12,584 nucleotides of DNA, taken from NCBI GenBank assembly GCA_050699035.1, contig JBOHDE010000108.1, positions 1 through 12,584 on the forward strand, read 5' to 3'. The notes beneath the pieces are model-generated. The model saw nothing but the letters and a program-made list of their open reading frames with translations. It ran no database searches and had not been told where the DNA came from. Origin of the DNA: WHTB01 sp050699035 (lineage in GTDB: Bacteria > Actinomycetota > Actinomycetes > Propionibacteriales > Nocardioidaceae). The stretch's first letter is position 1. Each line of letters begins with the position of its first letter. A program made the position numbers and the translations under genes. Of the stretch, positions 1 through 5,731 are shown one piece after another.

Positions 1-373
1 CGATCCGGGTCGTACCCGCCGCCTGCGCATAAGCGAAGAACTCCGCCGTGTCATGCACCGGCACCCCCTCGGTGATCACCACCACCAACGGCATCGCCGC
101 ATCCACCGCCTCCACCACCGCAGCCTTCGTGAACGCTGGTGGTACGAACGTGACGGAGACGTCGGCGCCGGTCTGCTCCACGGCCTCCTGCACGGTGCCG
201 AACACGGGGACCTTCGCCCCGTCGAAGTCGACGCTCTGACCCGCCTTCTTCGGGTTCGTGCCGCCGACCACCGTCGTCCCTGCGGCGATCATCCGGCGGG
301 TGTGCTTCTGCCCCTCGGACCCGGTCATCCCTTGCACGATGACCTTGCTCTTGTCGGTCAGGAAGATTGCCAT
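1..373 (-). CDS. sucD: Succinyl-CoA synthetase alpha subunit (partial, C-terminus outside window)
   Basis: This is the alpha (CoA-binding) subunit of succinyl-CoA synthetase, which interconverts succinyl-CoA and succinate with NDP phosphorylation in the TCA cycle. Only the first 124 residues lie in the window. The ATG at 371-373 is 5 nt after the sucC stop, so the two genes form an operon and may be translationally coupled. Visible hallmarks are the N-terminal Rossmann-like CoA-binding fold with VIVQGMTGSEGQKHTRRM, then GGTNPKKAG and VPVFGTVQEAV, all typical of bacterial SucD. The phosphohistidine region is not covered. A malate-CoA ligase alpha subunit is the main alternative, but the partner SucC looks like ordinary actinobacterial SucC. 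The subunit assignment is firm; the substrate is inferred from the family. Confidence 0.93.
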   Translation of the reverse strand, partial: MAIFLTDKSKVIVQGMTGSEGQKHTRRMIAAGTTVVGGTNPKKAGQSVDFDGAKVPVFGTVQEAVEQTGADVSVTFVPPAFTKAAVVEAVDAAMPLVVVITEGVPVHDTAEFFAYAQAAGTTRI

Positions 374-378
374 CTCGA

Positions 379-1545
379 TCAGCCCTTCGCAGCCAGCTCG
401 GCGGCCTGGTCGGCGGCGCCGTCCATCGTGTCCACCATGGTCACCAGCGGGTGGCGAGCGGCGTCGAGGATCCGGCGTCCCTCCTCGACGTTGTTGCCGT
501 CAAGCCGTACGACCAGTGGCTTGGCCGCAGCGTCACCGAGGATGTCGAGGGCGCTGACGATGCCGTTGGCGACCGCGTCGCAGGAGGTGATCCCGCCGAA
601 CACGTTCACGAACACACTCTTCACCTGCTCGTCGCCCAGGATCACGTCGAGGCCGTTGGCCATCACCTCTGCCGACGCCCCGCCGCCGATGTCGAGGAAG
701 TTCGCCGGCTTCACGCCGCCGTGCTTCTCCCCCGCGTACGCGACGACGTCGAGCGTCGACATCACCAGCCCGGCACCGTTGCCGATGACGCCGACCGCAC
801 CGTCCAGCTTGACGTAGTTCAGGCCGAGCTTGTTGGCCTTCGCCTCCAGCGGGTCGGCGGCCGTGCTGTCCTCGAACTGGGCGTGGTCGTCGTGCCGGTA
901 GTCGGCGTTCTCGTCCAGCGTGACCTTGCCGTCCAGTGCCTCGAGCGTGTCTCCCGCCAAGCGGGCCAGCGGGTTGACCTCGACCAGGGTCGCATCCTCC
1001 TTGACGAAGACCTCCCAGAGTCGCTGGACGAGCGCAACGGCTTGGTCGGTCAGGGCCTCGGGGAAACGCGCGGTGGCGACGATCTCGCGAGCCTTCGTCT
1101 CGTCCACGCCGGAGCCCGGGTCGATCGACACCTTGGCGACCGCGTCGGGGTTGGTCTTCGCGACCTCCTCGATCTCGACGCCACCCTCGATCGAGGCGAT
1201 GCACAGGTGGGTACGGTTCGAACGGTCGACCAGGAACGAGAAGTAGTACTCCTCCACGATGTCGGCCGCCGGGGCGAGCAACACCCGATGGACCGTGTGC
1301 CCCTTGATGTCCATCCCGAGGATCTCGCCGGCCCTCGCCACCGCCTGCTCGGGATCCTGGGCGAGCTTGACACCGCCGGCCTTGCCCCGGCCTCCGGCCT
1401 TGACCTGCGCCTTGACGACCACGCGTCCGCCGAGCTTCTCGGCTGCGGCGCGGGCATCCTCGGCGTTGTCCACCACGGTGCCCAGCGTTACCGGCACGTC
1501 GTGCTTGGCGAAGAGCTGCTTGGCTTGGTACTCCATCAGGTCCAT
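379..1545 (-). CDS. sucC: Succinyl-CoA synthetase beta subunit
   Basis: This is the nucleotide-binding beta subunit of succinyl-CoA synthetase, 388 aa, the usual family length. The ATP-grasp N-terminal domain starts MDLMEYQAKQLFAKH. The nucleotide loop VKAQVKAGGRGKAGGVK is at residues 44-60, the Mg-binding EVNPLA at 189-194, and the C-terminal ligase domain carries GNGAGLVMSTLD (255-266) and NVFGGIT (314-320). The ATG at 1543-1545 is chosen because GAGGAGG lies just upstream (complement of 1552-1558) and the length then matches the family. The frame stays open to a GTG at 1656, but that extension has no family sequence and would start before the predicted transcription start. ADP versus GDP preference cannot be read from the sequence. 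The gene is divergent from an OFA-family transporter; whether it is the only sucCD of the genome or a second copy tied to CoA metabolism here is unknown. Confidence 0.95.
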   Translation of the reverse strand: MDLMEYQAKQLFAKHDVPVTLGTVVDNAEDARAAAEKLGGRVVVKAQVKAGGRGKAGGVKLAQDPEQAVARAGEILGMDIKGHTVHRVLLAPAADIVEEYYFSFLVDRSNRTHLCIASIEGGVEIEEVAKTNPDAVAKVSIDPGSGVDETKAREIVATARFPEALTDQAVALVQRLWEVFVKEDATLVEVNPLARLAGDTLEALDGKVTLDENADYRHDDHAQFEDSTAADPLEAKANKLGLNYVKLDGAVGVIGNGAGLVMSTLDVVAYAGEKHGGVKPANFLDIGGGASAEVMANGLDVILGDEQVKSVFVNVFGGITSCDAVANGIVSALDILGDAAAKPLVVRLDGNNVEEGRRILDAARHPLVTMVDTMDGAADQAAELAAKG

Positions 1546-1629
1546 GGGGCGTCCTCCTCGGGAGTGGTGGTCCGGCCTCCGACCGTCGAGCCCGTCGTCC
1601 CGCGGCGGCCGCCTGGCACGATCATGGCG

Positions 1630-1658
1630 ACTGTATTCTGTATCCACATTCCCCACAA
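1630..1658 (-). promoter_or_regulatory. Candidate sigma-70-like promoter of sucCD
   Basis: On the minus strand, TTGTGG (complement of 1653-1658) is followed after exactly 17 nt by TACAGT (complement of 1630-1635). This is a good spacing for a housekeeping sigma promoter. Transcription would begin near 1623, leaving a leader of about 77 nt before the sucC ATG. This agrees with starting the protein at 1545 rather than at the upstream GTG. The spacer contains GGATACA, a string also found upstream of the ThDP-enzyme gene at 5529-5535. The assignment rests on motif match only. Confidence 0.4.
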
Positions 1659-1680
1659 GACCCTCGGCATCTGGCGACGA

Positions 1681-1691
1681 CCTCTAGACAC
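1681..1691 (+). promoter_or_regulatory. TCTAGA box shared with the promoter at 5612
   Basis: The 11-mer CCTCTAGACAC occurs here and, identical, at 5612-5622. In both places it lies 41-50 bp upstream of the centre of the shared GCATAC/GTATGC palindrome. TCTAGA is itself a palindrome, so this may be a second operator or an activator site. The two distances differ by 9 bp, close to one helical turn, which keeps both sites on a similar DNA face. No regulator gene is present in the window. Confidence 0.4.
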
Positions 1692-1715
1692 CGACCCGCT
1701 CCACGGAGTACAAAG

Positions 1716-1728
1716 GCATACGGTATGC
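1716..1728 (+). promoter_or_regulatory. Perfect 13-bp palindromic operator candidate upstream of the OFA transporter
   Basis: GCATACGGTATGC is a perfect inverted repeat around a single central base (1722). It lies 31 bp before the transporter ATG. The 15-mer CATACGGTATGCAAT is repeated exactly at 5657-5671, upstream of the ThDP-enzyme gene. The size and A/T-rich GTAT half-sites suit a dimeric winged-helix regulator such as a GntR/FCD protein, but this is an inference. The internal TACGGT (1719-1724) could act as a -10 element, so a bound repressor would block it. The gap from 1546 to 1759 holds only the promoter elements listed here. Confidence 0.55.
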
Positions 1729-1759
1729 AATAGCCAATGTGGTCTCCGAGGTGGTCGCG

Positions 1760-3145
1760 ATGGGCACGATGACCAACGGCACACGCGAGGTCTGCGATGT
1801 GTACGGCCGGCACTACCGGGTCGGCGAGGATGCCCGCGACCTCACCGGTCACTCCCGCCGCACCCTGCTGTGGGCCGCCTGGGCGTGCATGGTCGCGATC
1901 AGCCCGCTGCAGTACTCCTTCGGCCTCGCCGTCCCCGGGCTGCGGAGCGCGAACGGCTGGGGCCAGACCGAGACGCTGATGCTGTTGATGGTCTTCGTGG
2001 TCTGCCAGGCGGGCGTCGCCGCACCCGCGGCGTGGCTGCATCGCCGCAAGGTCGCGTCACCCACCCGGCTGGTGGTCTTCGGGGGGCTGCTGTCCACGGT
2101 CGGTCTGCTGGCGCTCGCGCACGTCGAGCAGATCGCCGGCGCCTTCGTCGGCTACTCGCTGCTCGGCGGTGCCGGTGCCGGACTCGTGTACTCCGCCTGC
2201 CTGACCACGGCCGCGAAGTGGTACCCCGAGCGTCGCGTCCTGACCATCGGCTTCGTCACCGGAGGCTTCGCCTGCGGCGCAGTGCCGTCGATCGTGCTGC
2301 TGACCCTGTTGACGTCCGGGCGTGGCCAGCTGGCCGCGTTCGACGTCGCGGCCCTGGCCACCCTGCTCATCGTGCCCACGGCCGGCAGACTACTGAAGGA
2401 CCCGCCGCCGCACTGGTGGCCGGACGGCATCGATGCGCAGGCCTGGGCGGTGGACCGCCGGCTCAACCGCAGCCTTCCGCACAACCTCCCCGCAGCCCGC
2501 CACTACTCGCCGAGCGAGGCGCTCCGCACCGGCGTGCTCCCCCTGATCTGGCTGATCCTCGCGTCCATCACTGCCGTCTCCCTGTTCGGGATCGCCTTCG
2601 TCGCCAGCTATGCGGTGGCCGGCGGTCTCGGCACCACCGTGGCCGGCGTGGCTGCCGGGCTGCTCGCTGCCGTGAACGGCCTTGGCCGCTCGGTCGCGGG
2701 CCGGCTGTCCGACCGGTTCGGGCGGCGTCGAGTCCTCGCCGCCGTACTGGCGATCGAGGGCTGCGCCCAGTTCGGGCTGGTCCTGTCCGGTGAGTCGCAG
2801 AGCGCGTGGGCCTTCGGCGTCTGTGCCATGTTCGCCGGCCTCGGCGGTGGGGCGTTCTACGCGATCTTCGCCAACATCGTGCTGGAGTACTTCGGCGATC
2901 GCAGCCTGCTGCAGAACCAGGCGGTCGTCTACAGCGCGAAGGCGGCCGGCGGGCTGGCCGGGATCGGTGCCGCGGCCCTGCTGGTCGCCGAGGTCGGCTA
3001 CCCGCCGGTGCTCGTCGCCGCTGGTCTCGTCGGCCTGGCGACCGCGCTGATGGTGCGCTTCCTGCGGCAGCCCGGCCGCCCGTCCCTGCCGGTACGCCCC
3101 CAGCTCGGGACGTCGACCGTTGTGCGCACAGAACGGACCCGGTGA
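1760..3145 (+). CDS. MFS transporter of the oxalate/formate antiporter (OFA) family
   Basis: This is an inner-membrane major facilitator protein of 461 aa with about 12 helices, probably exchanging a small dicarboxylate or carboxylate (oxalate is the family prototype) for formate. OFA features are YSACLTTAAKWYPERR (144-159), the cytoplasmic LLKDPPPHWWP (211-221), NGLGRSVAGRLSDRFGRR (306-323) and YSAKAAGG (391-398). By motif position R310 and K394 match the two charged, oxalate-binding residues of Oxalobacter OxlT (R272, K355). The ATG at 1760 is chosen because GAGGTGG at 1748-1754 sits 5 nt upstream; a GTG at 1739 is also in frame but has a poorer ribosome site. It is preceded by the palindrome and TCTAGA boxes shared with the catabolic operon, which supports a joint function. 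The substrate is not proven: some OFA members carry other organic acids. Confidence 0.85.
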   Translation: MGTMTNGTREVCDVYGRHYRVGEDARDLTGHSRRTLLWAAWACMVAISPLQYSFGLAVPGLRSANGWGQTETLMLLMVFVVCQAGVAAPAAWLHRRKVASPTRLVVFGGLLSTVGLLALAHVEQIAGAFVGYSLLGGAGAGLVYSACLTTAAKWYPERRVLTIGFVTGGFACGAVPSIVLLTLLTSGRGQLAAFDVAALATLLIVPTAGRLLKDPPPHWWPDGIDAQAWAVDRRLNRSLPHNLPAARHYSPSEALRTGVLPLIWLILASITAVSLFGIAFVASYAVAGGLGTTVAGVAAGLLAAVNGLGRSVAGRLSDRFGRRRVLAAVLAIEGCAQFGLVLSGESQSAWAFGVCAMFAGLGGGAFYAIFANIVLEYFGDRSLLQNQAVVYSAKAAGGLAGIGAAALLVAEVGYPPVLVAAGLVGLATALMVRFLRQPGRPSLPVRPQLGTSTVVRTERTR

Positions 3146-3234
3146 TGATGCGATGTCACCGTCCGCCGCCGCGGCCGCGGGTCCGGAAGCCGGGTCGGAC
3201 GAGGCCTCCCGAGGCCAGACCGATGCGTGAGGCT

Positions 3235-3240
3235 TACGGT
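3235..3240 (+). promoter_or_regulatory. -10 element of a leaderless selD transcript
   Basis: TACGGT (TANNNT consensus) ends exactly 6 nt before the GTG at 3247, the spacing expected when transcription starts on the start codon itself, as is common in actinobacteria. No convincing -35 is visible. The 101-bp gap 3146-3246 otherwise holds only GC-rich short inverted repeats, such as GGCCTCCCGAGGCC, with no clear terminator. Confidence 0.45.
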
Positions 3241-3246
3241 TCAGGG

Positions 3247-4239
3247 GTGAGCAAACGTCTGACGGAGTACGCCCACGGAGGCGGGTGCGCCTGCAAGATC
3301 CCGCCCGGCGAGCTCGAGGCCGTCGTCGCGGGCCTGGCCGGCACCGGGCCCCCTCACCCCTTGGGCCAGCTCGAGGTCGGACTCGACAGCGGCGACGACG
3401 CCGCCGTCGTTCGGATCGACGGCGACCGAGCGGTGGTGGCGACCGCCGACTTCTTCACCCCGATCGTCGACGACCCGTACGACTGGGGCCGCATCGCGGC
3501 GGCCAACGCGCTGTCCGACGTCTACGCGATGGGTGGGGAGCCGCTGGTCGCCGTCAACCTGTTGGCGTGGCCGCGTGAGGTGCTGCCGTTCGACCTTGCG
3601 CGCGAGGTGCTGCGCGGCGGCGCCGACGTCGCCTCGGCCGCCGGCTGCCATGTCGGGGGCGGTCACAGCGTCGACGATGTGGAGCCGAAGTACGGCATGG
3701 CGGTGACGGGTCTGGCCGACCCGGCTCGGTTGCTCCGCAACGACAGCGGCAAGCCCGGCATGCCGTTGACCCTGACCAAGCCACTCGGCATCGGGGTGCT
3801 GAGCGCGCGGCACAAGGCGACGGGTCAGGTGTTCCCGCACGCGGTCGAGGCGATGACCGCGCTCAACCGGGACGCAGCGCGCGCCGCGTTGGACCAGGGA
3901 CACTCCTGTGCCACCGACGTCACCGGGTTCGGGCTGTTGGGCCACCTGCTCAAGCTGGCGCGGGCCAGCGGCGTGTCGGCCGTGGTCGAGTCGGACGCCG
4001 TGCCGTACCTCGACGACGCGCTCGAGGCGGCGCGAGCGGGCTTCATCAGCGGGGGCACCCGCCGCAACCTCGAGTGGGTCGCCCCGCACACGGACTTCGG
4101 GCGGTTCGACGAGCTCACTCGGCTGCTGCTCGCTGACGCTCAGACCTCGGGCGGCCTGCTGGTCGCGGGGGAGATCCCGGGCTACCCGGTCGTCGGCGAG
4201 CTGGTGGCCAGGACCGACCACGTACTCACGCTGCGCTGA
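3247..4239 (+). CDS. selD: Selenide, water dikinase (selenophosphate synthetase), Cys form
   Basis: SelD makes selenophosphate from selenide and ATP, the selenium donor for selenocysteine and for selenouridine in tRNA. The protein is 330 aa from GTG 3247. The N-terminal loop YAHGGGCACKIPPGELE carries the catalytic Cys14 and Lys17, equivalent to E. coli Cys17 and Lys20; codon 14 is TGC, so there is no selenocysteine. The AIRS-type ATP domain shows LDSGDDAAV and the metal/ATP motif TADFFTPIVDDPYDWG, then ANALSDVYAMGG and CHVGGGHSVDD. The C-terminal domain has TDVTGFGLLGHL and DAQTSGGLL. GTG 3247 is preferred because of the leaderless-type -10. An in-frame ATG at 3223, with GAGG 8 nt upstream, would add 8 residues and cannot be excluded. 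The placement between an oxalate/formate carrier and a formyl-CoA operon suggests supply to a selenium-dependent formate dehydrogenase, which is not in the window. Confidence 0.95.
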   Translation: MSKRLTEYAHGGGCACKIPPGELEAVVAGLAGTGPPHPLGQLEVGLDSGDDAAVVRIDGDRAVVATADFFTPIVDDPYDWGRIAAANALSDVYAMGGEPLVAVNLLAWPREVLPFDLAREVLRGGADVASAAGCHVGGGHSVDDVEPKYGMAVTGLADPARLLRNDSGKPGMPLTLTKPLGIGVLSARHKATGQVFPHAVEAMTALNRDAARAALDQGHSCATDVTGFGLLGHLLKLARASGVSAVVESDAVPYLDDALEAARAGFISGGTRRNLEWVAPHTDFGRFDELTRLLLADAQTSGGLLVAGEIPGYPVVGELVARTDHVLTLR

Positions 4240-4284
4240 CGCACTCAGGTGCGCCAGACGGGCCGAGGGGCCGGCCAACCCCGG

Positions 4285-4290
4285 TAGCCT
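4285..4290 (+). promoter_or_regulatory. -10 element of a leaderless EamA-gene transcript
   Basis: TAGCCT (TANNNT) ends 6 nt before the GTG at 4297, the same geometry as at selD. This favours GTG 4297 over the in-frame GTG at 4291, which would start directly after the -10 box. No Shine-Dalgarno sequence is visible upstream. The selD-to-EamA gap also has a weak 5-bp hairpin, CGCAC/GTGCG at 4240-4253, too small to call a terminator. Confidence 0.45.
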
Positions 4291-4296
4291 GTGCCG

Positions 4297-5163
4297 GTGC
4301 AGGCGGCTCGTTTCTCACCCGTGTCGCTGGTGCTGATCGGCATCCTCTCCGTGCAGTTCGGCGCGGCGGTCTCGAAGGGGCTGTTCGTCGAGATCCCTCC
4401 GGTCGGAATGGTGCTGCTACGACTCGCCACGAGCGCGCTGATCCTGCTCGCCTTGGCCCGCCCTGGGCTGGGTGGTCGCACCGCGGCGGACTGGCGGCCG
4501 GTGCTGGCGCTCGGGGTGGCGCTCGGTGCGATGAACTGGGCGTTCTACGAGTCCTTCGCCCGGATCCCGCTGGGCGTGGCGGTGACCATCGAGTTCATCG
4601 GCCCGCTGGCGCTCGCGGCCGTGGGACGCCGCCGTCCGCGCGACTTGATGTGGGTGGGCCTGGCTGCGCTGGGCGTCGTCCTGTTCGGCGCCGGGCCGAC
4701 CAAGGTAGACCCCTTTGGGTTCGCCCTGGCGTTGCTCGCGGGCGGCTGCTGGGCGCTTTACATCCTCTCGGCGGCGGCCACTGGGCGCCGCTGGGCCGGT
4801 GTCGAGGGGCTGGCGGTGGCCAGCACAGTGGCGACTCTTGCCATCGCTCCGTTCGCCGTGGCGACGGCGGGCGCGCGCCTGCTTGAGCCGCGTCTGCTGA
4901 TGCTGGGGGCTCTGGTCGGTGTGCTCAGCTCGGTCATTCCCTACAGCCTTGAGATGGCCGCCCTGCGCACCCTGCCGCCCCGGGTGTTCGGCATCTTGAT
5001 GAGCCTCGAACCGGCCACCGCGGCGCTGGTAGCCGCCGTCCTCCTCCGCGAGTGGCTCACCCCGCTGCAACTGCTCGCGATTGCCTGCGTGACCGCGGCC
5101 AGCGTGGGCGCCGCTCGCACGACGTCGGCCGGGCGACGCCGTCCCCGGCGGCGAACCGCCTAG
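4297..5163 (+). CDS. EamA/RhtA-type drug/metabolite (DMT) exporter
   Basis: This is a multi-spanning inner-membrane protein of 288 aa, with the two EamA repeats (about 10 helices) of the DMT superfamily. It resembles RhtA, the threonine/homoserine exporter. Typical strings are ILSVQFGAAVSKGLF near the N-terminus, NWAFYESFARIPLGVAVTIEF at the end of the first repeat, and SSVIPYSLEMAALRTLPPRVFGILMSLEP in the second. The C-terminus is a basic tail (GRRRPRRRTA), consistent with a cytoplasmic end. The start is chosen from the leaderless -10 geometry. Its substrate cannot be inferred, and it may be unrelated to the oxalate theme. Its TAG stop at 5161-5163 directly abuts the stop of the convergent small gene. 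Confidence 0.88.
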   Translation: MQAARFSPVSLVLIGILSVQFGAAVSKGLFVEIPPVGMVLLRLATSALILLALARPGLGGRTAADWRPVLALGVALGAMNWAFYESFARIPLGVAVTIEFIGPLALAAVGRRRPRDLMWVGLAALGVVLFGAGPTKVDPFGFALALLAGGCWALYILSAAATGRRWAGVEGLAVASTVATLAIAPFAVATAGARLLEPRLLMLGALVGVLSSVIPYSLEMAALRTLPPRVFGILMSLEPATAALVAAVLLREWLTPLQLLAIACVTAASVGAARTTSAGRRRPRRRTA

Positions 5164-5457
5164 CTAGGGAGCGCGCCGTCCTGGTACTCCCAGGCCCTCT
5201 GAGTCCACGTCCGCGCCGTCCCAGAGTCCGCTGTCGTAATCACCGTCCGGGATGACGATCAGGTCGTGCGGGCGTGGCTGGCTCGGCAGTCGCGCGTGCG
5301 CGCGCAGCAGGGCCAGGTCGGCCGAGCATCGCTCCACGTCGTCGACGAGCCGCTGCACATCGACGTCGGTGCCGAGATGGCTGCGCAGGCCGAGAACGGC
5401 GTGCTCCAGGTCACGCAGCGTGTTCTCCACGCGGGCGAGCTGCTCGTGGACGGTCAC
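5164..5457 (-). CDS. Small hypothetical protein with C-terminal acidic D-Y-D/W motif
   Basis: This is a 97-aa protein from GTG 5455-5457, with GGGAGG (complement of 5468-5473) 10 nt upstream. The first 60 residues look like an amphipathic helix pair or coiled coil (EQLARVENTLRDLEHAVLGL; VQRLVDDVERCSADLALLRAHARL). The last 30 are an acidic tail, VIPDGDYDSGLWDGADVDSEG. From memory, similar short actinobacterial proteins end in a PDxxYDxxLWxDADDEGLG-like tail, so I judge it real rather than chance. It has no signal peptide or membrane helix. Its function is unknown. It is convergent with the EamA gene and divergent from the ThDP operon, so its promoter shares the 5458-5731 gap. Confidence 0.7.
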   Translation of the reverse strand: MTVHEQLARVENTLRDLEHAVLGLRSHLGTDVDVQRLVDDVERCSADLALLRAHARLPSQPRPHDLIVIPDGDYDSGLWDGADVDSEGLGVPGRRAP

Positions 5458-5514
5458 GTTGTGTCAGCCTCCCAGGCCGAGCGAGGCCGGCCGTGCGATC
5501 GAGATGAGGGAGGA

Positions 5515-5555
5515 GACTACCGTATGCTGGATACAAAAGCCAATGGGTAAATTGG
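5515..5555 (+). promoter_or_regulatory. Degenerate operator and inverted-repeat cluster in the upstream half of the oxc-like promoter gap
   Basis: GACTACCGTATGC (5515-5527) matches one arm of the palindrome found at 1716 and 5656 and part of the other, so it may be a weaker third operator. It is followed by TGGATACA (5528-5535, also on the minus strand at 1639-1646) and AGCCAATG (5538-5545, also at 1732-1739). CCAAT at 5540-5544 and ATTGG at 5551-5555 form an inverted repeat. The stretch is clearly richer in A/T than the flanking genes. It could serve the ThDP operon or the divergent small gene. Confidence 0.3.
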
Positions 5556-5611
5556 GGAACAATTCACGAAGAAGATGTGCCCGAAGGGAGTCAGACCAGA
5601 TTTGCCCGGAC

Positions 5612-5622
5612 CCTCTAGACAC
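5612..5622 (+). promoter_or_regulatory. TCTAGA box, second copy
   Basis: CCTCTAGACAC is identical to 1681-1691 and lies 50 bp upstream of the centre of the palindrome at 5656-5668. It occupies the equivalent place in the promoter of the ThDP-enzyme operon. It may be a joint regulator site for carrier and catabolic genes. Confidence 0.4.
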
Positions 5623-5636
5623 TCGCCTGATGGTGC

Positions 5637-5657
5637 GGTAGACCTAACGACTACATC
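5637..5657 (+). repeat. 21-bp near-identical copy of an internal frc segment
   Basis: Positions 5637-5657 match 8275-8295 inside frc at 20 of 21 bases, on the same strand; the only difference is A5640 versus G8278. In frc the stretch encodes GGPNDYI. Here it lies in non-coding DNA and ends where the operator palindrome begins. The similarity does not continue on either side. It could be a remnant of an older frc copy or a small duplication. Confidence 0.5.
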
Positions 5658-5668
5658 ATACGGTATGC
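5656..5668 (+). promoter_or_regulatory. Palindromic operator candidate upstream of the ThDP-enzyme operon
   Basis: CATACGGTATG (5657-5667) is a perfect 11-bp palindrome, and the 15-mer CATACGGTATGCAAT at 5657-5671 is identical to 1717-1731 at the OFA-transporter promoter. It lies about 64 bp before the start codon at 5732. The internal TACGGT (5659-5664) could be the -10 element. The shared site points to one regulator for transporter and operon. Confidence 0.55.
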
Positions 5669-5731
5669 AATCGACGAGGATCTTTAGCCAGAACCTGTCG
5701 CCACATCGGTCATGAGGAGATGACAGCACAG

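Noticed and set aside
1546..1656. N-terminal extension of SucC to GTG 1656
   Set aside because: The added residues are Arg/Asp-rich without family similarity. GAGGAGG precedes the ATG at 1545, and the predicted promoter would start transcription downstream of 1656.
367..2793. A very long plus-strand open frame covering sucC and the start of the MFS gene
   Set aside because: It is antisense to sucC in its first half and out of frame with the MFS gene in its second. The translation is low-complexity and Arg-rich, the usual high-GC shadow.
3146..3234. Short GC-rich inverted repeats (for example CCGCGGCCGCGG, GGCCTCCCGAGGCC) as a terminator after the MFS gene
   Set aside because: Loops are too small or absent and no T-run follows; such repeats are common by chance at this GC content.
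3280..3300. Possible selenocysteine in SelD at the catalytic position
   Set aside because: Codon 14 reads TGC, and no in-frame TGA occurs in the gene, so this is the cysteine form.
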